The notes below the pieces were generated by a model. It was not told the DNA's origin, ran no database searches, and was given only the letters and a program-made list of their open reading frames with translations. Shown in pieces: positions 1 to 9,450 of a DNA stretch of 64,000 nucleotides (position 1 is its first letter; every line of letters begins with the position of its first letter). The translations under genes and the position numbers were made by a program. The DNA comes from Antarcticimicrobium luteum. Lineage in GTDB: Bacteria; Pseudomonadota; Alphaproteobacteria; Rhodobacterales; Rhodobacteraceae. The stretch is taken from NCBI RefSeq assembly GCF_004358185.1, contig NZ_SMUV01000070.1:62001-126000 (forward strand). The letters run 5' to 3'.

Positions 1-1257
1 CGTCAGATCGTCGACCATGACGCCGATATAGCTCTCGGAGCGATGGAAGGTCACCGGCGCGCGCCCCTGAACCGCCAGTGTCGCGTTCAACCCGGCGACA
101 AGACCCTGCGCCGCGGCCTCTTCATAGCCGGTGGTGCCATTGATTTGCCCGGCAAGATAAAGACCCGGAATGTCCCGGACCGCCAGTTGCCCGGTCAGCG
201 CCCGCGGATCGACATAGTCGTATTCAATGGCGTAACCGGGTTGCAGGATGACCGCCCGCTCCAGCCCGGCGATGGACTGCACATAGGCCTCTTGCACATC
301 CAGCGGCAGAGATGTGGAAATTCCATTCGGATAGACCGTGTGGTCGTTCAGACCCTCGGGTTCGAGAAAGATCTGATGCGACTCCTTCTCTCCGAACCGC
401 ACGATCTTGTCCTCGATCGACGGGCAATAGCGCGGGCCGACCCCGTCAATATGCCCGCCGTACATGGCCGACCGCGAGAGGTTCCGTTCGATGATTTCGT
501 GGGTGCGCGGATTGGTGTGGGTAATTCCGCAGGCGATCTGCCGGGCCTGCACTTGTGTGGAGAGAAACGAAAACAGGACCGGATCCTCATCCCCCGGCTG
601 CATTTCCAGGCCGTCCCAGGCGATTGAGCGTCCATCCAGACGCGGCGGCGTCCCGGTTTTCAGCCGCCCCAGCGGCAGGCCGAACGACTCGATCCGTTCC
701 GCCAGTTTGACCGATGGCTTGTCGCCCATGCGCCCGCCCGGCCGCTGAACATCGCCGATGTGAATGACGCCGCGCAGAAAGGTTCCGGATGTCAGGATCA
801 CCGCCTGGGCCCGAATCCCGGATCCGTCGGCCAGGGCAACGCCCGCGACCCGATCGCCGGACATCAGGAAGTCGGTGACCTCCCCCTCTACAATCATGAG
901 GTTCGGCTGCGCCTCTGTCTCGGCCAGCATGGATGCGCGGTAGATCGCGCGATCCGCCTGGGCGCGCGGCCCCTGCACGGCCGGGCCTTTTCTCCGGTTC
1001 AACAGGCGAAACTGGATCCCGGCCTTGTCCGCGACACGGCCCATCACCCCATCCAGCGCGTCGATTTCGCGCACCAGATGGCCTTTTCCCAGGCCCCCGA
1101 TCGCCGGGTTACAGGACATCACCCCGATCCCGTCCCGGGTCAGGGTTACCAAGGCCACGGATGCGCCCATCCGGGCCGCGGCGTGGGCCGCTTCCGCTCC
1201 GGCGTGGCCACCACCGACCACCACGACATCGACGTCCGAATGTTTCACGTGAAACAC
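1..1257 (-). CDS. mnmG: tRNA uridine-5-carboxymethylaminomethyl modification enzyme MnmG (GidA), partial
   Basis: FAD-dependent enzyme that, with MnmE, installs carboxymethylaminomethyl groups on the wobble uridine of several tRNAs in the cytoplasm. The translation shows the dinucleotide-binding motif [10 protein letters not shown] near residues 12-21, then the family stretches [31 protein letters not shown] and [11 protein letters not shown]. About 419 residues are present and the family usually has about 620-630, so the C-terminal third lies beyond position 1. I chose the GTG at 1257 because its first codons read (V/M)FHVKHSDVD, the usual start in this family in Rhodobacteraceae. A GGAG lies just upstream, overlapping the end of mnmE. 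The first six codons are written through a parS palindrome. The gene follows mnmE with a 3-base gap, so the two are likely co-transcribed. Confidence 0.95.
   Translation of the reverse strand, partial: MFHVKHSDVDVVVVGGGHAGAEAAHAAARMGASVALVTLTRDGIGVMSCNPAIGGLGKGHLVREIDALDGVMGRVADKAGIQFRLLNRRKGPAVQGPRAQADRAIYRASMLAETEAQPNLMIVEGEVTDFLMSGDRVAGVALADGSGIRAQAVILTSGTFLRGVIHIGDVQRPGGRMGDKPSVKLAERIESFGLPLGRLKTGTPPRLDGRSIAWDGLEMQPGDEDPVLFSFLSTQVQARQIACGITHTNPRTHEIIERNLSRSAMYGGHIDGVGPRYCPSIEDKIVRFGEKESHQIFLEPEGLNDHTVYPNGISTSLPLDVQEAYVQSIAGLERAVILQPGYAIEYDYVDPRALTGQLAVRDIPGLYLAGQINGTTGYEEAAAQGLVAGLNATLAVQGRAPVTFHRSESYIGVMVDDLT
1241..1256. promoter_or_regulatory. parS centromere-like site (ParB binding)
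   Basis: The 16 bases TGTTTCACGTGAAACA form a perfect palindrome and match the conserved bacterial parS consensus (TGTTnCACGTGAAACA in Bacillus subtilis and relatives). The site lies inside the first codons of mnmG and encodes residues FHVKH. It is about 3.3 kb from the candidate origin, as expected for a chromosomal ParABS partition site. Palindrome and position are seen directly; ParB binding is inferred from the consensus. Confidence 0.9.
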
Positions 1258-1260
1258 TCC

Positions 1261-2547
1261 TCATTTACCCAGGCAAAAACTGGCAAAGATCTCGTCCAGC
1301 AGATTTTCCACATCGATCCGCCCCACAAGCGATTCAAGGGCCCGAATCGCATTTCTCAGTTCATCCGCCGCGATATCATACATATCGGGCCCGGACTCCA
1401 GAATGTTCCGCGCCACGCGGATCGACGCCAGCGCCCGCTCCATCGCCGCGCGGTGCCGGTCCCGCGTCGCCAACCCTGCGCTGGCCGAGCGGTCCGAAAG
1501 GATTCTTCCAATCTCATCGGTCAGCCAATCCAGACCTTTTCCCGTCAGGCCCGACACCGCGCCAGTCGGATCGCTCTGCTGATCGGCCTTGGGGCGGGCC
1601 CGGATATCACCAGGACGAAACTCTACCTCGAGCTCTTCCCCCGCTTCGGCCAGAAACACCCGAAGGTCGGCCGCCTCGGCCCGTTTCCGCGCCAGCGCGA
1701 TCCCCATCCCTTCGACCGCGTCCTCCGTATCCCGCAACCCGGCGGTATCAAGCAGCGTTACCGGCAGCCCGGCAAGGTCCATCCGCACCTCGATCACATC
1801 CCGCGTCGTTCCGGCGTAGTCCGAGGTGATCGCCGCCTCACGCCCGGCCAACGCATTGAGAAGGGTGGATTTTCCCACGTTCGGGGCACCGACGATTGCC
1901 ACCTCGAACCCCTCCCGGATCCGTTCCGCCATCTTCACACCGGCAGTCTGCGCTTCAAGATCCCGCGCCACCGTGTCGAGCAGCGCCCGCACCTCCGGCG
2001 TGACGTCCGTCGGAACCTCCTCATCCGCGAAATCAATCACCGCCTCGATCAGCGCCGCGGCGCGGATCAGGTCGCGGCGCCAGGTCTCCGCCAGCCGTCC
2101 CAGCGCGCCTTCCAGCAGCGCATGCGCCTGTTTGCGCTGCGCCTCCGTCTCGGCGTCGATCAGATCGGCCAACCCCTCCACCTGCGCCAGGTCCAATTTG
2201 CCGTTTTCCAGCGCCCGACGGGTGAATTCCCCCGGTTCCGCCTGCCGCAACCCTTCGACGCGGCCCAGTGCGGACAGCACTCCGGCAACGCCGGCGATGC
2301 TACCATGCACCTGAAGCTCGGCTACATCCTCTCCGGTGAAACTCGCCGGCGCCGAAAACGTCAGGATCAACCCCTCATCCAGCGCCGCGCCCCTCTCGTC
2401 CCGCAAGACGCGCAGCACCATTCCGCGCGCAGGCAGATCCCCACCCCCCAGCCGCGCCGCGGCCATATGGGCCTGCGGGCCGGAAATGCGGATCACCGCC
2501 ACACCGGCCTTGCCGCGTGCGGTTGCCAAAGCGAAAATCGTGTCCAT
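1261..2547 (-). CDS. mnmE: tRNA uridine-5-carboxymethylaminomethyl modification GTPase MnmE (TrmE)
   Basis: Cytoplasmic GTPase partner of MnmG in wobble-uridine modification. The 428-residue product has the N-terminal folate-binding domain starting [20 protein letters not shown], a helical middle, and an inserted G domain with P-loop GAPNVGKS near residue 217 and the switch motif DTAGLRDT. It ends in CLGK, the family's catalytic-cysteine C-terminus (usually C-I/L/V-GK). Length is slightly below the usual 430-455. It lies between rho and mnmG, all leftward. The mnmG start follows its stop at once, so translational coupling is likely. Confidence 0.97.
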   Translation of the reverse strand: MDTIFALATARGKAGVAVIRISGPQAHMAAARLGGGDLPARGMVLRVLRDERGAALDEGLILTFSAPASFTGEDVAELQVHGSIAGVAGVLSALGRVEGLRQAEPGEFTRRALENGKLDLAQVEGLADLIDAETEAQRKQAHALLEGALGRLAETWRRDLIRAAALIEAVIDFADEEVPTDVTPEVRALLDTVARDLEAQTAGVKMAERIREGFEVAIVGAPNVGKSTLLNALAGREAAITSDYAGTTRDVIEVRMDLAGLPVTLLDTAGLRDTEDAVEGMGIALARKRAEAADLRVFLAEAGEELEVEFRPGDIRARPKADQQSDPTGAVSGLTGKGLDWLTDEIGRILSDRSASAGLATRDRHRAAMERALASIRVARNILESGPDMYDIAADELRNAIRALESLVGRIDVENLLDEIFASFCLGK

Positions 2548-2575
2548 GGCGCGTCTCCGCGCGGAAAATCCGCGC

Positions 2576-3847
2576 TCAGGTGTTCATGGAGTCGAAAAAC
2601 TCTGCGTTGGTCTTGGTCTGCTTGAGTTTCGACAGCAGGAATTCGACGGCATCCGTGGTGCCCATCGGGTTCAGGATGCGGCGCAGCACAAAGGTTTTCT
2701 GCAGGTCGCCCTTGTCGATCAACAGATCCTCTTTCCGTGTACCGGATTTCAGGATGTCGATGGCCGGGAACACGCGTTTGTCGGCGATCTTGCGATCGAG
2801 CACGAGTTCCGAGTTGCCGGTGCCCTTGAACTCTTCAAAGATCACCTCGTCCATCCGGCTGCCGGTGTCGATCAGCGCCGTGGCGATGATGGTCAGGCTG
2901 CCGCCCTCTTCGATATTCCGCGCGGCACCAAAGAACCGCTTCGGCCGTTGCAGCGCGTTTGCATCCACACCGCCGGTCAGAACCTTGCCCGAGGACGGCA
3001 CAACAGTGTTAAAGGCCCTACCAAGTCTTGTGATTGAGTCGAGAAGGATCACAACATCTCGTTTATGCTCGACCAGGCGCTTGGCCTTTTCAATCACCAT
3101 CTCCGACACCGCCACGTGCCGCGTCGCCGGTTCGTCGAAGGTCGAGGAGACGACCTCCCCCTTCACCGATCGCTGCATGTCGGTCACCTCTTCGGGCCGC
3201 TCGTCGATCAGCAGCACAATCAGATAGCATTCCGGGTGGTTCTTTTCGATCGAGTTGGCGATGTTCTGCAGGATCACGGTCTTACCGGTCCTGGGCGGCG
3301 CCACGATCAGCGACCGCTGGCCTTTCCCGATAGGCGCAACCAGGTCGATGATCCGTGCGGTCCGGTCCTTGATCGTGGGATCCTCGACCTCCATCTTCAG
3401 CCGCTCATCGGGATAGAGCGGCGTGAGATTGTCGAACGCGATCTTGTGCCGCGCCTTTTCCGGATCCTCGAAGTTGATCGTGGTGACATTGGTCAGGGCG
3501 AAATACCGCTCGTTGTCCAGCGGCGCCTTCATCTGCCCGTCCACGGTATCGCCGGTGCGCAGGCTGTACTGCCGGATCATCTCGGGCGAGACATAGATGT
3601 CGTCAGGGCCCGGCAGATAGTTCGCCTCGGGCGAGCGCAGGAACCCGAAACCGTCCTGCAGCACCTCCAACACCCCGTCTCCGAAGATTTCCCAGCCTTC
3701 ATCCGCGCGTTCGCGCAGAATCTGGAACATCATCTCGCCCTTGCGCATGGTCGAGGCGTTCTCGATCTCCAGCTCCTCGGCCATGGCCAGCAGGTCCTTG
3801 GGGCTTTTCGCCTTGAGATCGGAAAGGGTAAGGGATTCGGTTGTCAT
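2576..3847 (-). CDS. rho: Transcription termination factor Rho
   Basis: Hexameric RNA/DNA helicase that ends transcription at rut-dependent sites. The 423-residue protein starts [16 protein letters not shown]; an in-frame extension to 3886 exists but does not look like Rho, so I chose the ATG at 3847. It shows the N-terminal RNA-binding domain ([22 protein letters not shown], cut here to key parts: FGFLRSPE and DDIYVS), the P-loop APPRTGKT near residue 180, Walker [16 protein letters not shown] and the Q/R-loop region. Length equals the family norm (about 420). It is transcribed leftward away from the candidate origin, upstream of mnmE and mnmG. Confidence 0.97.
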   Translation of the reverse strand: MTTESLTLSDLKAKSPKDLLAMAEELEIENASTMRKGEMMFQILRERADEGWEIFGDGVLEVLQDGFGFLRSPEANYLPGPDDIYVSPEMIRQYSLRTGDTVDGQMKAPLDNERYFALTNVTTINFEDPEKARHKIAFDNLTPLYPDERLKMEVEDPTIKDRTARIIDLVAPIGKGQRSLIVAPPRTGKTVILQNIANSIEKNHPECYLIVLLIDERPEEVTDMQRSVKGEVVSSTFDEPATRHVAVSEMVIEKAKRLVEHKRDVVILLDSITRLGRAFNTVVPSSGKVLTGGVDANALQRPKRFFGAARNIEEGGSLTIIATALIDTGSRMDEVIFEEFKGTGNSELVLDRKIADKRVFPAIDILKSGTRKEDLLIDKGDLQKTFVLRRILNPMGTTDAVEFLLSKLKQTKTNAEFFDSMNT

Positions 3848-3972
3848 GATGATACGGCCCTTGGCCCCCAAACGGATGAGGGGCACTTTTCATAGAAACA
3901 GGAAGGCACATCGCCCGGACGGGCGCGTTGACGGATTACATAGTCAAGGCGCCTGACCGAGTCAAATACCGA

Positions 3973-4422
3973 TCAGAATTTCACCACGACCGAAATCACG
4001 ATCACGATCATCAGCAGCGTCGGAACCTCGTTCATCATGCGGAACCGGCGCCCGGTCAGCCGGTTGCGCCCGGCCGCAAAATCCTTGCGCCGCGCATTCA
4101 GCCAGAAATGGAACCAGGTCATCGCGATCACCGATACCGCCTTGGTCCAGGGCCAGATCCAGGACCAGTCGACGATCCCCGGCGTCGCCACCAGTATCAG
4201 CCCCATCACCCAGGTGGCGATCATCGCCGGATGCATGATGTAGCGATAAAGCTTTTCCTCCATCACCATGAAGATCCCGGCCGCATCCGGGACGTCCTCC
4301 ACCCGCTCGACGTGATAAACGAACAGACGCGGCAGATAGAACAGCCCGGCCATCCAGGACAGGACCGCCATGATATGGATGGACTTGGTCCAGGGGTAAA
4401 CTGTGATCAGGAGGTCGGACAT
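3973..4422 (-). CDS. hemJ: Protoporphyrinogen IX oxidase HemJ
   Basis: Membrane enzyme that oxidises protoporphyrinogen IX to protoporphyrin IX, the penultimate step of haem synthesis in many alphaproteobacteria. The 149-residue product begins MSDLLITVYPWTKSIHIMAV, carries the conserved His of the first helix, the motif GLFYLPRLFVYH, LYRYIMHPAM and a C-terminal RFRMMNEVP, and has four predicted transmembrane helices, all as in the UPF0093/HemJ family. Two adjacent ATGs (4425 and 4422) are possible; I use the second because a weak GAG-containing Shine-Dalgarno is better spaced. It is the first gene left of the candidate origin. Confidence 0.93.
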   Translation of the reverse strand: MSDLLITVYPWTKSIHIMAVLSWMAGLFYLPRLFVYHVERVEDVPDAAGIFMVMEEKLYRYIMHPAMIATWVMGLILVATPGIVDWSWIWPWTKAVSVIAMTWFHFWLNARRKDFAAGRNRLTGRRFRMMNEVPTLLMIVIVISVVVKF

Positions 4423-4827
4423 CATTCTCTCAGCTCTGTTTCTCACTTCCTAATAATAAGAAAGAAAAGAAAAAAGGATGATGATTATGTAGGAGGCCTC
4501 AAAACGGTGGATTACTGTCTTGTCCCGGCACTTATCCCACGTGGGGACAGATTTTTCGAAAATTCCCAGAAAGAGAAGAAAACATAAAATTTCACAAATA
4601 AAACAAATGGTTATGAAATTACCAGGTTCTTAATGCCTGGGGATAACTTCGGGAGAAAATGCGGGAAACCCACCTTGTCCCGGTTTCCCCAGTTATCCTT
4701 ATCCCGGCGGGAGATCTCTTGCGCGCTTTCGGTCAGATCCGGCCGTTCTGTTGGCGGCTTGCGTGTCCGGCCGGATTCCCTAGAAACCCTACAGATCCAT
4801 CCGCGCAGCCATACCGGAGTTTTCCAC
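4423..4827. other. Candidate chromosomal replication origin (oriC)
   Basis: This is the longest gene-free stretch in the window and separates leftward genes (hemJ, rho, mnmE, mnmG) from rightward ones (maf, aroE, coaE, dnaQ). Positions 4551-4620 form an AT-rich, purine-biased block unlike the surrounding GC-rich DNA, a plausible unwinding element. DnaA-box-like sequences flank it: TTATCCCCA on the minus strand at 4638-4646 and TTTTCCACA at 4820-4828 (each one mismatch from TTATCCACA), overlapping weaker boxes TTATCCTTA at 4693-4701 and TTATCCCGG at 4699-4707, and a weak TTATCCCAC at 4532-4540. The maf-aroE-coaE-dnaQ side matches the known Caulobacter origin neighbourhood, and parS lies nearby. 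Function is inferred. Confidence 0.75.
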
Positions 4828-5427
4828 ATGTCTGTCCCAATCGTCCTTGCCTCAGGCTCGCAAATCCGCGCCACGCTGCTGCGGAATGCCGGGCTCGAGG
4901 TCGAAATCATGCGCCCCCGCGTCGACGAGGCGGCGGTCAAGCAGGCCCTTCTCGCCGAGGGGGCCCCGCCCCGCGACATCGCCGATGCGCTGGCCGAACT
5001 GAAGGCCCGCAAGATCAGCGAAAAGACCCCCGGCGCGCTGGTGATCGGTTGCGATCAGGTTCTTGAATTCGACGGCGCGCTTTTGTCTAAGCCCGAGACG
5101 CCCGAGGCGGCGCTGGATCAGCTGCGCCAGATGCGCGGCAAACGGCACCGGCTGCTCTCGGCCGCGGTGATCTGCCGCGACGGGCGGCCGGAATGGCGCC
5201 ATGTGGGCCAGGTGCGGCTGACGATGCGCGCGGCGAGCGATGCCTATCTTCAGGCATACGTCGCCCGCAACTGGGACAGCATCCGCGACGCCGTCGGCGC
5301 CTACAAGCTCGAGGAAGAGGGCGTGCGCCTTTTCACCGCCATTGACGGGGATTACTTTACCGTTTTGGGTATGCCATTGTTGGAATTGCTCAATTTCCTG
5401 ATGCTTCGGGGGGCGATAGACTCATGA
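4828..5427 (+). CDS. maf: Maf-family nucleotide pyrophosphatase
   Basis: Maf proteins hydrolyse non-canonical or modified nucleoside triphosphates and have been linked to septum control. The 199-residue product starts MSVPIVLASGSQIRATLLRN, the family's substrate-binding N-terminus, and contains the pyrophosphatase signature VIGCDQVLEFDG with its catalytic Asp, and a C-terminal DAVGAYKLEEEG region typical of Maf. I chose the ATG at 4828 over the in-frame extension at 4633, which runs through the origin region. The start overlaps the last DnaA-like box. First of a four-gene operon with overlapping ends (maf-aroE-coaE-dnaQ). Confidence 0.94.
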   Translation: MSVPIVLASGSQIRATLLRNAGLEVEIMRPRVDEAAVKQALLAEGAPPRDIADALAELKARKISEKTPGALVIGCDQVLEFDGALLSKPETPEAALDQLRQMRGKRHRLLSAAVICRDGRPEWRHVGQVRLTMRAASDAYLQAYVARNWDSIRDAVGAYKLEEEGVRLFTAIDGDYFTVLGMPLLELLNFLMLRGAIDS

Positions 5428-6257
5428 CAGACATGCGGATTCCGCTGGCGGGGGTGATCGGCACCCCGATCGCACATTCCAAATCGCCGCGCCTGCACCG
5501 GCACTGGCTCAGAACCTACGGGATCAACGGCCACTACATCCCGATGGAGGTGCGCGCCGAGGATCTCGAACAGGTGTTGCGAACGCTGCCGAAAATGGGC
5601 TTTGTCGGCGCCAACGTCACCATTCCGCACAAGGAAAAGGTGCTGACCATTGCCGATCAGGTCACCGACCGTGCAACGCTGATCGGCGCGGCGAATACGC
5701 TCATATTCCGCCCCGACGGCAAGATCCACGCCGACAATACCGACGGCTACGGTTTCATGGAGAACCTGCGCCGGGGCGCGCCCGGCTGGGATCCCGCCAG
5801 CGGCCCGGCGGCGGTGCTTGGTGCCGGCGGCGCGGCGCGGGCGGTGATCTGCGCGCTGCTTGATGCCGGCGTGCCAGAGATTTTCCTGACCAACCGCACC
5901 AGGGTGCGCGCGGACAAGCTGAAACAGGACTTTGGCCAACGCATCTGCGTCGTCGACTGGGTGCAGGCCGGAAATATCATCGAGGACGCCGCGCTGGTGG
6001 TGAACACAACCTCGCTGGGCATGATCGGCAAGCCCGAGCTGCGGGTGCCCCTCGATGGGATCGGACCGCAGACCGTTGTCACGGATCTTGTTTATAACCC
6101 TCTGAAAACAAGACTTCTTCAGGTGGCGGAAGAGGCCGGCGCAACTGCGGTGGACGGGCTGGGGATGCTGATCTACCAGGCGGTGCCGGGGTTCGAACGC
6201 TGGTTCGGCATCCGGCCTGAGATCGATGACGCTACCCGGGCGGCGGTCCTGGCATGA
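5424..6257 (+). CDS. aroE: Shikimate dehydrogenase (NADP+)
   Basis: Catalyses NADPH-dependent reduction of 3-dehydroshikimate to shikimate in aromatic amino acid synthesis. The 277-residue product shows the substrate motif GTPIAHSKSPRLH near the start, the catalytic Lys/Asp region ANVTIPHKEKV, NTDGYGF, and the nucleotide-binding glycine loop VLGAGGAARAV near residue 133, followed by NRTRVRADKL and the C-terminal DGLGMLIYQA stretch. Length is normal. The start overlaps the maf stop by four bases (ATGA), implying translational coupling. Confidence 0.96.
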   Translation: MTDMRIPLAGVIGTPIAHSKSPRLHRHWLRTYGINGHYIPMEVRAEDLEQVLRTLPKMGFVGANVTIPHKEKVLTIADQVTDRATLIGAANTLIFRPDGKIHADNTDGYGFMENLRRGAPGWDPASGPAAVLGAGGAARAVICALLDAGVPEIFLTNRTRVRADKLKQDFGQRICVVDWVQAGNIIEDAALVVNTTSLGMIGKPELRVPLDGIGPQTVVTDLVYNPLKTRLLQVAEEAGATAVDGLGMLIYQAVPGFERWFGIRPEIDDATRAAVLA

Positions 6258-6847
6258 CATTTGCGCTGGGTCTGACCGGATCTATCGGCATGGGCAAGAG
6301 CACCACGGCGAAACTGTTCGCCGAACAGGGCTGCGCCGTCTGGGATGCCGATGCCGCCGTTCATCGCCTTTATGCCAGCGGCGGCGCCGCGGTTTGCCCG
6401 ATGCGGGCCGAATTCCCCGAGGCGATTGTCGACGGCGCGGTCAGCCGCGCGGTGCTGAAACGGATCATCAGCGCCGATCCGGGCGCGCTGCCGCGGATCG
6501 AGCGGATCGTGCACCCGCTGGTTGCCGAGGATCGCGAGCGGTTCCGTGCCGAGGCGACCGCAGATATTCTCGTCTTCGACATCCCGCTGCTGTTCGAGGG
6601 GGGCGGCGCGGCGCGGATGGACGCCACCGTCACGGTCTCGGCCCCGGCGGAGGTGCAGGAGGCAAGGGTGATGGAGCGCGGCACCATGACGCCCGAGCAA
6701 TTCCGCCAGATCCGCGACAAACAGATGCCGGATGCGGAGAAACGCTCCCGGGCCGACTATGTGATCATCACCGACACGATCGAACACGCGCGCCAGCAGG
6801 TGGGGCAGATCGTGGCGGACATCAGGGCGGGGATGAAAGATGCGTGA
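6254..6847 (+). CDS. coaE: Dephospho-CoA kinase
   Basis: Last step of coenzyme A synthesis: ATP-dependent phosphorylation of the 3'-hydroxyl of dephospho-CoA. The 197-residue protein has the P-loop [12 protein letters not shown] at residues 6-17, [14 protein letters not shown], and the lid/LFEG region ([11 protein letters not shown]) typical of CoaE. Length is normal. Start overlaps the aroE stop by four bases and its end overlaps dnaQ by eight. Confidence 0.96.
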   Translation: MTFALGLTGSIGMGKSTTAKLFAEQGCAVWDADAAVHRLYASGGAAVCPMRAEFPEAIVDGAVSRAVLKRIISADPGALPRIERIVHPLVAEDRERFRAEATADILVFDIPLLFEGGGAARMDATVTVSAPAEVQEARVMERGTMTPEQFRQIRDKQMPDAEKRSRADYVIITDTIEHARQQVGQIVADIRAGMKDA

Positions 6848-7529
6848 AATCGTACTCGACACCGAAACCACCGGACTCGATCCCAAGACTGGCGACCGTA
6901 TCGTCGAAATTGGCGCGGTCGAGCTGTTCAACCATGTCGCCACCGGCAACACCTATCACCAGTACATCAACCCCGAGCGGGACATGCCGCAGGAGGCATT
7001 CCAGGTGCACGGGCTGAGCGAGGCGTTTCTCAGCGACAAGCCGGTTTTCAAACAGGTCGGGCAGGCGTTTCTCGATTTCATCGGCGACGCCAAGCTGGTC
7101 ATCCACAACGCCAGCTTCGATATGAAGTTTCTCAACGCAGAACTGCGCTGGATGGGGCTGCCGGAACTGCCCTGGGAGCAGGCGGTCGATACGCTCGCCA
7201 TCGCGCGCAAGAAGTTTCCCGGCGCTCAGGTGTCGCTGGATGCGCTCTGCCGCCGCTTCAGCATCGACAACTCCGCCCGGACGCTGCACGGCGCGTTGCT
7301 CGACTCCGAAATCCTGGCCGAGGTCTACCTGGAGCTGATCGGCGGTCGGCAGCCCGATTTTGGCCTGAAGGCCGACCAGGGACAGCGCGGCATGACCGGC
7401 GCCGATGCGAACTGGCGCCCCAAACCGCGCCCCGCCCCCCTGCCCGGACGGATCACCACGGCAGAACGGACCGCGCATGAGGCTTTTGTCGAAAAGCTTG
7501 GCGAAAACGCCCTTTGGCGACTGGGCTGA
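6840..7529 (+). CDS. dnaQ: DNA polymerase III epsilon subunit (3'-5' proofreading exonuclease)
   Basis: DEDDh exonuclease that proofreads for the replicative polymerase. The 229-residue product shows Exo[12 protein letters not shown] at residues 5-15, Exo[13 protein letters not shown] and ExoIII with the catalytic His/Asp in [15 protein letters not shown], all the metal-binding acidic residues being present. The C-terminus is the short tail expected for contact with the alpha subunit. It overlaps coaE by eight bases and ends the maf-aroE-coaE-dnaQ operon, followed by a hairpin terminator. Confidence 0.96.
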   Translation: MREIVLDTETTGLDPKTGDRIVEIGAVELFNHVATGNTYHQYINPERDMPQEAFQVHGLSEAFLSDKPVFKQVGQAFLDFIGDAKLVIHNASFDMKFLNAELRWMGLPELPWEQAVDTLAIARKKFPGAQVSLDALCRRFSIDNSARTLHGALLDSEILAEVYLELIGGRQPDFGLKADQGQRGMTGADANWRPKPRPAPLPGRITTAERTAHEAFVEKLGENALWRLG

Positions 7530-7563
7530 GCCCGCCGCGCCGAAAAAACCTGCGATATCAACG

Positions 7564-7604
7564 AAAAAGGCCGCGGTATGCGCACCGCGGCCTGTCGTCT
7601 TTTT
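7564..7604. terminator. Bidirectional rho-independent terminator between dnaQ and secB
   Basis: A perfect 9-base stem, GGCCGCGGT (7569-7577) pairing with ACCGCGGCC (7584-7592), is flanked by an A run on the left and TTTTT on the right. It lies between the convergent dnaQ and secB genes and can serve both. Confidence 0.85.
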
Positions 7605-7622
7605 CTCGTCCTTGGCGGACCG

Positions 7623-8126
7623 TCAGGCGTCGGTCTTGGTGGCGCCCTGGGCGGCCTGACGGCGGGCCAGCTCGCCACGGTAAAGCGCCACGAAATCGAT
7701 GGTATCCAGGTTCAGCGGCGGGAAGCCGCCGTCGCGGGTCACGTCGCTGACGATCCGGCGCAGGAACGGGAACAGCATCCGCGGGCATTCGATCAGGAGG
7801 AAGGGATGCAGCTGTTCTTCCGGCACACCGGCCACATGGAAGATGCCGACATATTCGATTTCCATCAGGAACAGAACGTCGTCCATGCCCTTGACCTTGG
7901 ACTCGACGTTCAGCTTGATCGAGACCTCGTACTGCTCTTCCGCCGGCCGCTTTTTCGCGTCCAGGTTCACCCGCACGTTGATATCGGGCTGTATCTCACC
8001 CGAGGCGCCCTTTTGCGCCATCACGTTCTCAAAGGACAAATCACGGATGAATTGGCCCAGAACCTTCATCTGGATCTGAGGTCCCTTTTGCGCTTGTGCG
8101 CCGTCTTCTGCGCCGGTCTCGGCCAT
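7623..8126 (-). CDS. secB: Protein-export chaperone SecB
   Basis: Cytoplasmic tetrameric chaperone that keeps preproteins unfolded for SecA. The 167-residue product has QMKVLGQFIRDLSFENV, the family's first beta-strand, and INVRVNLDAKKRPAEEQYEV, then the peptide-groove region EIEYVGIFHVAGVPEEQLHP and CPRMLFPFLRRIVSDVTRDG. Length matches alphaproteobacterial SecB (160-170). It is convergent with dnaQ. Confidence 0.97.
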   Translation of the reverse strand: MAETGAEDGAQAQKGPQIQMKVLGQFIRDLSFENVMAQKGASGEIQPDINVRVNLDAKKRPAEEQYEVSIKLNVESKVKGMDDVLFLMEIEYVGIFHVAGVPEEQLHPFLLIECPRMLFPFLRRIVSDVTRDGGFPPLNLDTIDFVALYRGELARRQAAQGATKTDA

Positions 8127-8181
8127 GGAGTGTCTCCCAAAAATCGCGTTCGGATTTGCTTAGCACCTTGCCCCGGTCATC

Positions 8182-8685
8182 TCAATGCCGGTCCGGCCCG
8201 CCAACCCAGCCCGAGGGCGGCCGGCGGGTGTGTTGCGGATCGACCTCGGTATAATCGCCGTCGATCACGTCGTCGGCTCCGCCGCTCCGGGGTCCGGCCT
8301 GCCGATGCCCGGTGCCCGAGCCGATGTCGAACCGCGCCACAGTGACGCGGCTGCGCAGATACCGGAACACCGCCACCCGCACCGGCGGCATGAGCAGCGC
8401 AAAGCCCAGCGCATCGGTGAAAAACCCCGGCGTCAGCAACAGCGCCCCGGCAAGCAGGATCATCGCCCCATGCGCCAGCGGCTCGGTCGGGTCGTTCATT
8501 TCGGAAAAGGCACGCTGCAACTGTCCGATCGCCATGCGGCCCTGGGTGCGCACCAGCCAGGTGCCCAGCACCGCCGTCAGCACCACGATGACAAGGGTCG
8601 GCCACAGCCCGATCAGCCCGCCCACCTGGATGAAAAGGGCGATTTCAATCAGCGGCACGGCCAGAAAGGCCAGAAACAGATACAT
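8182..8685 (-). CDS. fxsA: FxsA family membrane protein
   Basis: Small inner-membrane protein; E. coli FxsA overproduction relieves F-plasmid exclusion of phage T7, and its normal role is unclear. The 167-residue product has hydrophobic segments at about residues 2-20, 24-42 and 73-100, with the family motifs EIALFIQVGGLIG, AVLGTWLVRTQG and LLLTPGFFTDALGFALL. The hydrophilic tail carries DGDYTEVD. It lies head-to-head with the Tim44-like gene and next to secB, a usual alphaproteobacterial arrangement. Confidence 0.9.
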   Translation of the reverse strand: MYLFLAFLAVPLIEIALFIQVGGLIGLWPTLVIVVLTAVLGTWLVRTQGRMAIGQLQRAFSEMNDPTEPLAHGAMILLAGALLLTPGFFTDALGFALLMPPVRVAVFRYLRSRVTVARFDIGSGTGHRQAGPRSGGADDVIDGDYTEVDPQHTRRPPSGWVGGPDRH

Positions 8686-8793
8686 TCGGCGGTTCCTTTT
8701 GCTTGTGCGGAACAGTGGACTAAGCCCTGCCCCTCACCTACATAAGGGCCAATGGGTAGCCTTACAAAGCCCGTCGCCTGATACGAGGACCAA

Positions 8794-9450
8794 ATGAATT
8801 CACCTTTGATCCAGCTTCTGGTGCTGGCCGGCATCGCCGTCTTCCTGATCCTTCGGCTGAAAAACGTGCTGGGGACACGAGACGGGTTTGAAAAACCGCC
8901 CGTGCCGCCCCAGGCCGAGAAACCGGCGCGTCCCGACTTTGCCGTGATCGAGGGCGGCCCGGACCGGGACATCACCGATCATGTCCCCGAGGACAGTGCG
9001 GAGGCCGCCGCGCTGGCGGCGATGAAGCGGATCGAGCCCGCCTTTTCGGTGTCGGAGTTCGTTCAGGGCGCGCGCGGCGCCTACGAGATGATCCTGATGG
9101 GATATGAGCGCGGCAATCTCGACGAGATTCAACCCTTCCTCGCCGAGGATGTGTTCGAAACCTTTGTCGCCGGCGTCGCCGCGCGCGAGGATCAGGGCCT
9201 TAAGATCGAGGCGGAATTCATCGGTGTGCGCGAAACTGCAATCGCCGGGGTGGATTTCGACAAGGACAGCAACCGCGCCGAAATATCGATGCGCTTCATC
9301 GGCGAGCTGACCTCGGTGGTGCGCGACCGTGGCGGCGACATCGTCGAGGGCAGCCCGACTTCGGTCAAGCGGCAAAAGGATACCTGGACCTTTGCCCGCA
9401 CCATGGGCAGCGCCGATCCCAACTGGCTGCTTGTCGCCACGGACGGATGA
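8794..9450 (+). CDS. Tim44/TimA-like domain protein
   Basis: The 218-residue protein has a single N-terminal membrane segment (about residues 5-20), a short acidic linker and a C-terminal Tim44-like domain (about residues 75-215) seen in FVQGARGAYEMILMGYERGN, FLAEDVFETF and VDFDKDSNRAEISMRFIGEL. It resembles bacterial relatives of the mitochondrial import subunit Tim44; the bacterial role is not well defined, though a link to envelope biogenesis is suggested by its partner. Its stop overlaps mltA by four bases, and it lies opposite fxsA and secB, giving the divergent secB-fxsA | tim44-mltA-smr arrangement. Confidence 0.85.
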   Translation: MNSPLIQLLVLAGIAVFLILRLKNVLGTRDGFEKPPVPPQAEKPARPDFAVIEGGPDRDITDHVPEDSAEAAALAAMKRIEPAFSVSEFVQGARGAYEMILMGYERGNLDEIQPFLAEDVFETFVAGVAAREDQGLKIEAEFIGVRETAIAGVDFDKDSNRAEISMRFIGELTSVVRDRGGDIVEGSPTSVKRQKDTWTFARTMGSADPNWLLVATDG

